Below are positions 51,619 through 58,530 of a stretch of 64,000 nt of DNA, in pieces (position 1 is the stretch's first letter; each line of letters starts with the position of its first letter). Origin of the DNA: an uncultured Chthonomonas sp. (GTDB lineage: Bacteria; Armatimonadota; Chthonomonadetes; Chthonomonadales; CAJBBX01); assembly GCA_903951425.1 (NCBI GenBank), contig CAJBBX010000157.1:59990-123989 (forward strand). Reading direction: 5' to 3'. The notes beneath the pieces are model-generated. The model made no database searches. It worked only from the letters and a program-made list of their open reading frames with translations, and was not told the DNA's origin. A program made the translations under genes and the position numbers.

Positions 51619-52947
51619 ATGCGAATTCAGGGCAAGCCGCGCCGCGGAACTGATGCGGCATCCGCTGATGGACGCCGCCGCGCCGACGAAGGCGCCGGCT
51701 CGGCATGCAGCCATGCCGCGCACGACCACTGCCCGCTCACTCGGGAGCACCTTTCGGCGCTCTATCAAGCCGACCGAAGCGTTGGGCTCCTCTTTAAGTA
51801 CCTGCTCCTGGTCGCGACTCCCATCGCAGGCCTCTACCTGAGCCCCGTCTCCGCCCGCTCGTTCCTGTTCTGGGCCGCCTTGGGCCTCTACTCACTCGGC
51901 ACGATCGGCCTGCACATTGCCTACACGCGCACCCGAGATTGCGAGCGTTGCCTGGTCGCGGTCTGCGTCACGCTGGAGTGCTACTACGTCGTGGTCGCGG
52001 CGTGGCTCTTCCATGCGCCGCTTGAGGTGCTGGTGGTCTTCCCGGTGCTCAAGCTGACGCAGCTTATCGAGTCGGTCCGGTTCCATGTGCGAGTGACCGC
52101 CGGAGCTGCGGCCACCGTGTGCGTGACCCTGCTGGCGCTCAATCCTCACCGGTTTGTCGAAGCCCAGTTCGGGTGGGAGGTCCTTTGCATCGGCTTCATG
52201 GCAGCATCGTCGTTGCTCCTCAGCCACAGGATGCGCCGCGCGATCTGTCCCGGGTGCGTGGTGACCCACCAGCAGACCGTTCTCCTCGACAGCGTGATGC
52301 GGGCCCAAGAGGATGAACGGAAGCGCATCGCCAGAGAGCTGCACGACAGCCGCAGCCAGAGCCTATCCGCCCTGATCATTAACCTGGACCTCCTGCGCGC
52401 CGCGCTACCCAGCGATGCGGGTACCGCCGTCAAGCACCTGGACCTCGTCCGGCAGATGGCGAACCAGTCGCTGGATGATACCCAGCGTATGGTCCATGAG
52501 TTGCGGCCCGTGCTTCTGGATGACCTGGGCCTGGAGGCGGCGGTCAGGTGGTTCGTTCGGAATGCAGTGGAGCCCCGCGGCCTCTCCGTGGGGCTGTCGA
52601 TGGCAGGCATCGAGGGCAGGCGGTATGAGCCCGGCGTTGAGATCGCCGCGTTCAGGATCCTCCAAGAGGCCCTGGCCAACTGCGTGCGGCATTCGGACGC
52701 CTGTACGGTTCAGGTGCATGTGGCCGAGACTGCGCGCGGATTGTGCGGCATCGTGGAGGATGATGGCCGCGGGTTCCGGATGGACGATTCGCGGGGAGGC
52801 CCGGTCGCGGGCAGTATGATCGGGTTGTACGGCATGCGCGAGCGGGCCGTACTGCTCGGAGGGACATTCGCTGTCGCGTCGGTTCCGGGCCAGGGAACGA
52901 CCGTTGAGTTTGGACTGCCGCTTGTTGGGGGGAGCCGTGGGAACTGA
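51619..52947 (+). CDS. NarL-type membrane histidine kinase with CxxC motifs
   Basis: A 442-residue kinase. N-terminal cytoplasmic stretch (~1-55), then about six TM segments (~57-200) with no large periplasmic loop. The HisKA_3 dimerisation helix ERKRIARELHDSRSQSLSALI has the phospho-His; the ATPase domain has NCVRHSDA (N-box), DDGRGF (G1) and GLYGMRERAVLLGG (G2). Two CxxC motifs stand out: CERC in the second loop and CPGC just before the kinase helix, so redox or metal sensing is plausible. The response regulator overlaps its end by 11 bp. It sits immediately upstream of the cytochrome cluster. Confidence 0.88.
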   Translation: MRIQGKPRRGTDAASADGRRRADEGAGSACSHAAHDHCPLTREHLSALYQADRSVGLLFKYLLLVATPIAGLYLSPVSARSFLFWAALGLYSLGTIGLHIAYTRTRDCERCLVAVCVTLECYYVVVAAWLFHAPLEVLVVFPVLKLTQLIESVRFHVRVTAGAAATVCVTLLALNPHRFVEAQFGWEVLCIGFMAASSLLLSHRMRRAICPGCVVTHQQTVLLDSVMRAQEDERKRIARELHDSRSQSLSALIINLDLLRAALPSDAGTAVKHLDLVRQMANQSLDDTQRMVHELRPVLLDDLGLEAAVRWFVRNAVEPRGLSVGLSMAGIEGRRYEPGVEIAAFRILQEALANCVRHSDACTVQVHVAETARGLCGIVEDDGRGFRMDDSRGGPVAGSMIGLYGMRERAVLLGGTFAVASVPGQGTTVEFGLPLVGGSRGN

Positions 52948-53590
52948 CGCAATAACTGTTCTCCTTGTCGAGGACCACTCCGTCGTCCGTGAAGGCGTTC
53001 GCATGGTTCTTTCGGCCCAGGCCGACATCAGTGTGGTCGGCGAAGCCGCCGACGCAGCGACGGCGACGAAGGCGGCCGGCGAACTGAAGCCCATGGTGAT
53101 CGTGATGGACCTGGGGCTACCCGACGCCGAGGGCACGTCTGGGATCAGGCAGGTACTTCGGTCGAGCTCTTCAAGCAGGCTGATCGTGCTCACCGTTCAG
53201 GAGGACGACGAGTACCTGGCATCGGCTCTCAAGGCAGGTGCGGTCGGCTATGTGCCCAAGCGCGCCGCGGCGATTGACCTGGTGACCGCCGTTCGCGCCG
53301 TGGCGCGTGGCGAGGGTTACATCCATTCGTCCATGACCCAGGGCCTGATCGTCGACTACCTGCGCCACACCTCGGCTCCGAAGCAGGACTACGACGGCCT
53401 GACGATGCGTGAGGTCGAAATCCTAAAGATGGTGGCCGAGGGCCGCACGACCCAGGAGATCGCCGACGCCCTCTTCGTCAGCCCGAAGACCGTCCAGGCC
53501 CATCGAGCAAACATGATGGCCAAGCTGGACGTACACAACAGCGCCGCACTGGTTAGATATGCCATGCAGAAGGGGCTCATACACATCTAG
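52937..53590 (+). CDS. NarL/LuxR-family response regulator
   Basis: A 217-residue regulator. Receiver domain (~5-125) with phospho-acceptor Asp in VIVMDLGLPDAEG and the switch Thr/Ser and Lys positions present (VLTVQEDDE, YVPKRAA). C-terminal LuxR HTH (~150-210): LTMREVEILKMVAEGRTTQEIADALFVSPKTVQAHRANMMAKL. GTG start overlaps the kinase end, so they are cotranscribed. The dyads upstream of both cytochrome genes are natural candidate sites for it. Confidence 0.92.
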   Translation: MGTDAITVLLVEDHSVVREGVRMVLSAQADISVVGEAADAATATKAAGELKPMVIVMDLGLPDAEGTSGIRQVLRSSSSSRLIVLTVQEDDEYLASALKAGAVGYVPKRAAAIDLVTAVRAVARGEGYIHSSMTQGLIVDYLRHTSAPKQDYDGLTMREVEILKMVAEGRTTQEIADALFVSPKTVQAHRANMMAKLDVHNSAALVRYAMQKGLIHI

Positions 53591-53660
53591 GCACCGTATG
53601 CCGTTGGCCAGAACCCGTGGGGACGTATAGCGGTCTGCCGGCCGGCGGGCGTGACGCGTG

Positions 53661-53678
53661 TAGGGCTACTTGGGCCTA
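53661..53678 (+). promoter_or_regulatory. Extra TAGG-N10-CCTA element upstream of cytochrome 1
   Basis: TAGG and CCTA half-sites are spaced by 10 instead of 8 bases, 20 bp upstream of the first full dyad. It has no counterpart upstream of the second cytochrome gene. A possible degenerate regulator site, weakly supported. Confidence 0.25.
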
Positions 53679-53698
53679 ATCGTGAAGCCCTGCACAAC

Positions 53699-53736
53699 TA
53701 GGTATTGCACCCTACGTCATTAGGCCGCAGGCCCTA
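53699..53736 (+). promoter_or_regulatory. Twin TAGG-N8-CCTA dyads, operator for cytochrome 1
   Basis: Two dyads, TAGG-N8-CCTA at 53699-53714 and 53721-53736, have centres 22 bp (two helical turns) apart. Both contain a GC-rich centre. They end 23 bp before the -10 GATAAT at 53760, so the distal dyad covers the -35 position and there is no -35 consensus, typical of class II activator sites. The identical arrangement recurs upstream of the second cytochrome gene. Confidence 0.6.
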
Positions 53737-53759
53737 TGGCCCGGATGGCCGCTGTGCAC

Positions 53760-53765
53760 GATAAT
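53760..53765 (+). promoter_or_regulatory. -10 box of cytochrome 1 gene
   Basis: GATAAT within CACGATAATAT, a sequence exactly preserved upstream of the second cytochrome gene. It lies 79 bases before the ATG at 53844. Confidence 0.45.
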
Positions 53766-53843
53766 ATCGGTAGACCGCTACCAACCTCCGTAGGCACGGT
53801 CCGCGCAACGGAGGGCGGTCACCATTGACTCAAAGGAGCTGCT

Positions 53844-54926
53844 ATGGGGACCACTTTGGTGAAGCGAGCCATCATGGGAGGCGCCGTCGTGGCGCCGCTG
53901 GCGCTGGCGCTCTTGATGGCTGTCCAGCCCAAGGCTCGCGGTGGTGAGTATCACCACGGGCTCAACGTAATCTGCTCGGACTGCCACACGATGCACTTCA
54001 GCCAGACACACGCCTACGACGGCACTGCGGCAGACCCGCTGCCGGCCGGCGGCCCGAACGGGCGACTGCTGAAGGCGACGGGTGCGGAACTCTGCAAGTC
54101 CTGCCATGATGGGCAGCCTGACGCGCCGGACACCGTGGGCGAGCACGGCAACGGCTATGTCCGCGAGGCCGGCGCCCTGAACACCGGCTCTGCGCCGTAC
54201 GAAAGTTGGAAGGGCCACACGCTGGGCGCTACAAACACAGCGCCGGGCGGAACCTGGACCCCAGCCGCCACCGGGCTTGAGTGCGTGAACTGCCACAGCG
54301 TTCACGGCATGAGCGCCACTTCGGCCGCCACCACCCTGGATGTCGCGGGCAATCCGACCTTCAGCCAGTACCGGAACCTCAGTAGCAGGGCCGGCGGGTC
54401 TGCCGTTCGCCTCGGCGTCTCGTACGCCAAAGGCACCAACGACCTGACCAAGGACATCTTTATTCGTGGTTGGACCCGTGGCGACCTGGCCAACAACTAC
54501 AGTGTTGCCAACGTTGACTTCAACGAGCCGGTCAGTACCAAGTCCGGCGTAGGCCGCTGGTGTCAGGCCTGCCACACCAACTTCCACGGGGCCAGCGCTG
54601 ACGCCAACATGCACAACGGCGCCGACTGGGTCCGCCACCCGGCCGCCGACACCAACATGAGCACCACGACGTTCAAAACCAAGCTGTACCGCCTGAAGGT
54701 CATGAGCCCGACCGGTGACTGGGGCACGCAGGGATCTGCATGGGCCACTCCGCCCGCCGACATGACCCCCTCCTGCACCACCTGTCACAAGGCTCATGGC
54801 AACCAGAACCCGTACGGCCTCATCTACCAGAAGGGCACCGGCCCGGTCACGGAAGAGGGCGACGCCGACGGTCAGACCGAAGGCCTGCGCAGCATGTGCA
54901 AGCAGTGCCACAGCCAGGGCGGCTAG
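53844..54926 (+). CDS. Periplasmic hexaheme c-type cytochrome, copy 1
   Basis: A 360-residue exported protein with a signal peptide (~1-30, hydrophobic VVAPLALALLMAV). It carries six CxxCH heme c motifs starting at C44 (CSDCH), C84 (CKSCH), C147 (CVNCH), C240 (CQACH), C311 (CTTCH) and C352 (CKQCH); several have the H-x-x-H or PHG tails of the doubled-CXXCH family. No domain besides the heme-binding chain. It would carry electrons in the periplasm. AAAGGAG before the ATG. It is flanked by its own operator and terminator and is paralogous to the gene at 55230. Confidence 0.93.
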   Translation: MGTTLVKRAIMGGAVVAPLALALLMAVQPKARGGEYHHGLNVICSDCHTMHFSQTHAYDGTAADPLPAGGPNGRLLKATGAELCKSCHDGQPDAPDTVGEHGNGYVREAGALNTGSAPYESWKGHTLGATNTAPGGTWTPAATGLECVNCHSVHGMSATSAATTLDVAGNPTFSQYRNLSSRAGGSAVRLGVSYAKGTNDLTKDIFIRGWTRGDLANNYSVANVDFNEPVSTKSGVGRWCQACHTNFHGASADANMHNGADWVRHPAADTNMSTTTFKTKLYRLKVMSPTGDWGTQGSAWATPPADMTPSCTTCHKAHGNQNPYGLIYQKGTGPVTEEGDADGQTEGLRSMCKQCHSQGG

Positions 54927-54962
54927 TCCTTAGCCGACCGTCCGCTGGACCTACTGTAGGCC

Positions 54963-55000
54963 GCTCAGGGGCATCGGCATCACTGCCGACGCCCCTGAGC
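54963..55000 (+). terminator. Terminator of cytochrome 1 gene
   Basis: A 16-bp stem GCTCAGGGGC-[A/C mismatch]-TCGGC ... GCCGACGCCCCTGAGC with loop ATCACT starts 37 bp after the stop. The same core stem and ATCAC loop recurs after the second copy. No T-run follows. Confidence 0.65.
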
Positions 55001-55083
55001 CATTGGCGGGCGGTAGTCGGGCTCACAGGCTCCCTTGTGCGCGCCGCGGGCAGGACCGCTCCAATTGTGAAGACCTGCGCAAC

Positions 55084-55121
55084 TAGGTACTGCGCCCTAC
55101 CTCATTAGGCCGCAGGCCCTA
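55084..55121 (+). promoter_or_regulatory. Twin TAGG-N8-CCTA dyads, operator for cytochrome 2
   Basis: Dyads at 55084-55099 and 55106-55121, again 22 bp centre to centre and ending 24 bp before the -10 GATAAT. Half-sites are identical to unit A while the spacers differ slightly (TACTGCGC versus TATTGCAC), so the half-sites are the selected part. Confidence 0.6.
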
Positions 55122-55145
55122 TGGCCCCCAACGGCACTGCTGCAC

Positions 55146-55151
55146 GATAAT
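55146..55151 (+). promoter_or_regulatory. -10 box of cytochrome 2 gene
   Basis: GATAAT inside GCACGATAATAT, identical to the unit A promoter and 79 bases before the ATG at 55230. Confidence 0.45.
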
Positions 55152-55229
55152 ATGGGAAAGACTGCTACCATCTCCAGAGCCATGTCCCAGGCCACGGTAA
55201 GCAGTCACCCGAGAGGCAAAGGAGCTGCC

Positions 55230-56309
55230 ATGGCCACGAGTGTGCTAAGGCGAATCGTGATGGGAGGCGCGGTCGTCGCGCCATTGGCTCTCGGTCTTCT
55301 GATGGCCAACCAACCTCAGGCCCGAGGCGGTGAGTACCACGACGGGGCGAGCGCCATCTGCTCCGAGTGCCATACCATGCACTTCAGTCAGACACATGCC
55401 TATGACGGCGGAGCAGCCGCTCCGTTGGGTTCCGGCCCGAATGCCTTCTTGCTGAAGGTTTCTGGTACCGAGCTCTGCAAGTCCTGCCACGACGGCAGGG
55501 TGGACACGCCCGACGTGGTGGCGGAGCACGGCAACGGCTATGTACGTCAGTCCGGAGGCCTGTCAAGCGGCTCCGCACCCTATGAGAGCTGGAAGGGCCA
55601 CATGCTGGGAGCCACGAACACGGCGCCCGGGGGCACCTGGACCCCCGCTGCGGGTGGCCTCGATTGCGTGAACTGCCACACCGCCCACGGCCTCGATGCG
55701 GCAACTGCGCCCACGACGCTGGATACCGCCGGTAACCCGACCCTGAGCCAGTACCGCAACCTGAGGCCCGATGTGGGCAACGCGAGCGGTAGGATCGGCA
55801 TCTCCTATGCCAAGGGCGTCAACGACCTGACCAAGGACATCTTCGTCCGCGGTTGGACCCGAGGCGACCTGACGAACAACTACAGCGTGGCGAACGTCGA
55901 TTACAACGAGCCCGTCAACGCCAAGTCGGGCCTCGGCCGTTGGTGCCAGGCGTGCCACACCAACTTCCATGGGGCACAGACCGACGCGAACATGCACAAC
56001 GGCGCCGACTGGGTCCGCCACCCGTCCGCCGACGCGAACATGAGCACCACGACCTTCAAGGCCAAGCTCTACCGCCTGAAGGTCATGAGCCCGGCAGGGG
56101 ACTGGGGTACGCAGGGGGCGGCATGGGCGACCCCGCCGTCGGACTTGACCCCGACCTGCACCACCTGTCACAAGGCTCACGGCAACCAGAACCCGTACGG
56201 GCTCATTTATCTGAAGGGCACCGGCGCGGTCACGGAAGAGGGCGATGCTGACGGGCAGACCGAAGGCCTGCGCACGATGTGCAAGCAGTGCCACAGCCAG
56301 GGAGGGTAG
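55230..56309 (+). CDS. Periplasmic hexaheme c-type cytochrome, copy 2
   Basis: A 359-residue paralogue of the preceding cytochrome with the same six CxxCH motifs in the same positions (CSECH, CKSCH, CVNCH, CQACH, CTTCH, CKQCH) and the same signal peptide plan. Most differences are conservative and clustered between the first and third motifs. ATG 55230 is chosen because AAAGGAG lies 7 bases upstream and the N-terminus then matches copy 1; an in-frame start at 55152 would hide the signal peptide. Confidence 0.93.
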   Translation: MATSVLRRIVMGGAVVAPLALGLLMANQPQARGGEYHDGASAICSECHTMHFSQTHAYDGGAAAPLGSGPNAFLLKVSGTELCKSCHDGRVDTPDVVAEHGNGYVRQSGGLSSGSAPYESWKGHMLGATNTAPGGTWTPAAGGLDCVNCHTAHGLDAATAPTTLDTAGNPTLSQYRNLRPDVGNASGRIGISYAKGVNDLTKDIFVRGWTRGDLTNNYSVANVDYNEPVNAKSGLGRWCQACHTNFHGAQTDANMHNGADWVRHPSADANMSTTTFKAKLYRLKVMSPAGDWGTQGAAWATPPSDLTPTCTTCHKAHGNQNPYGLIYLKGTGAVTEEGDADGQTEGLRTMCKQCHSQGG

Positions 56310-56350
56310 CCTGGCGGTATCTCCTCGGGTGATCCACTAGTAGGGCTCCG

Positions 56351-56378
56351 GGGGCGTCGGCATCACGGCCGACGCCCC
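56351..56378 (+). terminator. Terminator of cytochrome 2 gene
   Basis: An 11-bp perfect stem GGGGCGTCGGC/GCCGACGCCCC with loop ATCACG, extendable by further G-C pairs. It lies 41 bp after the stop and is the copy of the unit A terminator. Confidence 0.65.
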
Positions 56379-56517
56379 GGGGCCGTTGGTGCGTTGAACG
56401 AGTGTAAGGATTGCTTAGAGCTACGCGATATATTTGTCCTTTCGGCCATGCGCGTATGTCTTATTGATGGATGACGGCATGGCGTTACCGTATGTCGTCG
56501 GAGGTTATTGTCCGGAT

Positions 56518-58530
56518 ATGCAAGTGGTCAGTAGTGGTCTGAAAGGCGTTCGAGGCGTTGCGTTGCCGGCACAAATGCTGCTGGTGGCATTGGTGGCCTT
56601 TGTCGTCGGCACGCCCCCGGCGGCTGGCCAGGTCTCCGCCCCCAACGGGGGGTGGGATGCCCGCTGGTCGCCCGACGGGGCCCAGATCGCCTTCGTCTCC
56701 CAGTGCGCCGGTGAGCCGCCGAACCTCTGGGTCGTTCGCTCCGGCGGCGGACGCGCCCGGAGGCTGACCTCGCTTGGCGCCCGGAGCTTCGTATGGGCGT
56801 CAGACAGCGCGGCGCTGCTGACGCAGTCCTGGCAGAACGGCCGCAAGCGCTGGCTCCGGGTTCCGATCAGCGGCAGGCCGGTAGCCGACGCATGGCCGTG
56901 GCTACCTGCGGGCGCAGCGGAGCCGGTGGCCAGTCCCGACGGCGGCTACCTTGCCTACGTTCAGCGATCGGGCATGTGGCAGGACATGTGGGTCGCCCGC
57001 TCCAGCGGAGCCGACCGTGTTCGCGTCACTACCAAGCTCTACACGGAGAGCCCGCTCTGGTCGCCTGATGGGCGCAGGCTGGCCTTCCAGGCCGCGAACC
57101 CGCATATCGAGTGGCAGACCCGCGCTTGGATTTACGACCGCGAGAAGAAGACGTCCGTGCACATGAAGGGGCTGGGCACGACGGTCCATGCCTGGTCGCC
57201 GGATGGTACCAAGCTCGCCTTCAGCATGGCGAAGCCGCCCAAGGGCTTCGTGCTCGGCGTCTGCGACGTGGCGACCAGCGTGGCTGTCCCCGTTGAGAAG
57301 CTGGTCCACACCGGCCAGGGCGTTGAGTGGAGCCGCGACGGCAAGTCGCTGGCCGTCACCGTGTCGCAAGGCATCGGCAGCGTGGTCAGCTTCGTGCGGC
57401 CGAACGGCACGGTCATCTCGCGCATTGGTGATACCAAGATGTTGACGCGCTTCCCGTCGCTGTCGCCGGACGGCAAGCGTGTTGTGTTCGAGGGGCAAGC
57501 CGCAGGCAAGAGCTTCGGCAGCGAAGTATGGGTAGCAGACGCCGATGGCGGCGGCATGGAGCGGCTGGTCCCAAGCCTCTCGGCCGACTGGGCGCCGGCG
57601 CCCTCGCCGGATGGGCGGCGTGTGGCCTTCCTCAGCACCCGGACCGGCAGGTGCCGGCTCTGGATCGCGGAAGGGTCCGGCGCATCGCCCAGGGCCCTCG
57701 GTGACGCCGACCCCGGCGCGCGGCTGCTCTGGTCGCCCGACTCCACACAGCTGCTCGTCTTCCAGCGTGTGCAGAGCACGCTCTACCCCTTCACCGCCAA
57801 GGCGGCGGGTCGGCCCTTGCCCATCAACCCTTCCATTCCGTATGCGGCGTGGTCAGGCGACTCGAAGCGGATCGTCTATACCGGCATGAACCAGCACCGA
57901 CCGGCGTTGCTCGTCTACGATCTGGCGAAGAACATGGCCAGATCGTTCATGAACGTGGCCGCCGCCAAGACCGCCGCCGATGCGTTCGGTAGCTGGTCGC
58001 CGAACATGCGGCGGTTCGCGTTTGTGCGGGGTAGGGATTTGTGGCTGTGCGACGGAGCTGGTAGCGGCGCCCGAAAGCTCTCAAGGCTGACGGGGAATAA
58101 CGACCCCGAGTTGTGCGATGTTCGCTGGTCGCCACGGGGTGACCGCATTCTGGTGACCATGCTCAACGTTTCGCCGGCGGGTTCCTGGTTTGAGGCCCGG
58201 CTCATCGGCGTGGACGGCAAGAGCAAGACGATCCTGAGCGAGCCGGTGAAGTCCGATTTCGCATCCCAGCGCATTGCGTACACGAACCCGCCGCTCTGGA
58301 TGTCGGACAACGCCATCCTGCTTTCCTCCGATATGGCCGGCACTCCGCAGCTTTGGCGGCTCAGCCCCAACGGTGGCAAGCCCACCGCGGTGCTCTCGCG
58401 TCCGGCAGCCTTTCCGGCTGTTATGCGCGACGGGAGCATCCTGTTTGTCGCGCCGGTCGCCGGCCGACCCACGATCTTCACGACCGACCCAGCCGGGCGG
58501 AACCCACGCCCGTTCTTGAAGGCCAAGTAG
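56518..58530 (+). CDS. Exported WSPDG-type beta-propeller protein
   Basis: A ~670-residue protein with a hydrophobic export segment (~18-36) followed by a long TolB/PD40-like propeller: at least ten repeats of the WSPDG/SPDGRR kind (WDARWSPDGAQIAFVS, SPDGGYLAYV, WSPDGRRLAFQ, WSPDGTKLAFS, WSRDGKSLAV, SPDGKRVVFEG, PSPDGRRVAFLS, WSPDSTQLLVF, WSPNMRRFAFV). The start is uncertain: ATG 56518 gives the best signal region (GGAGG at 56500-56504, 13 bases away), while the frame stays open to a TTG at 56434. It abuts the porin-cytochrome gene with no gap, suggesting a scaffold or accessory for it. Confidence 0.8.
   Translation: MQVVSSGLKGVRGVALPAQMLLVALVAFVVGTPPAAGQVSAPNGGWDARWSPDGAQIAFVSQCAGEPPNLWVVRSGGGRARRLTSLGARSFVWASDSAALLTQSWQNGRKRWLRVPISGRPVADAWPWLPAGAAEPVASPDGGYLAYVQRSGMWQDMWVARSSGADRVRVTTKLYTESPLWSPDGRRLAFQAANPHIEWQTRAWIYDREKKTSVHMKGLGTTVHAWSPDGTKLAFSMAKPPKGFVLGVCDVATSVAVPVEKLVHTGQGVEWSRDGKSLAVTVSQGIGSVVSFVRPNGTVISRIGDTKMLTRFPSLSPDGKRVVFEGQAAGKSFGSEVWVADADGGGMERLVPSLSADWAPAPSPDGRRVAFLSTRTGRCRLWIAEGSGASPRALGDADPGARLLWSPDSTQLLVFQRVQSTLYPFTAKAAGRPLPINPSIPYAAWSGDSKRIVYTGMNQHRPALLVYDLAKNMARSFMNVAAAKTAADAFGSWSPNMRRFAFVRGRDLWLCDGAGSGARKLSRLTGNNDPELCDVRWSPRGDRILVTMLNVSPAGSWFEARLIGVDGKSKTILSEPVKSDFASQRIAYTNPPLWMSDNAILLSSDMAGTPQLWRLSPNGGKPTAVLSRPAAFPAVMRDGSILFVAPVAGRPTIFTTDPAGRNPRPFLKAK

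Larger units (their letters stand above)
53682..55000 (+). repeat. Tandem duplication unit A (promoter, hexaheme gene, terminator)
   Basis: Unit A and unit B (55067-56378) match along their whole length: the upstream operator block, -10 box, ribosome site, hexaheme gene and the downstream terminator with the same ATCAC loop. They are diverged by many substitutions, so the duplication is old and both copies are retained. Confidence 0.85.
55067..56378 (+). repeat. Tandem duplication unit B (promoter, hexaheme gene, terminator)
   Basis: Second copy of the unit described for 53682-55000. The promoter block, gene and terminator are retained together, implying that regulation was duplicated along with the protein. 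The two units are separated by 66 bp. Confidence 0.85.

Noticed and set aside
53682..56378. Assembly artefact explaining the repeated cytochrome units
   Set aside because: The units differ by many scattered substitutions and by flanking sequence, which is not expected of a collapsed or duplicated read artefact.
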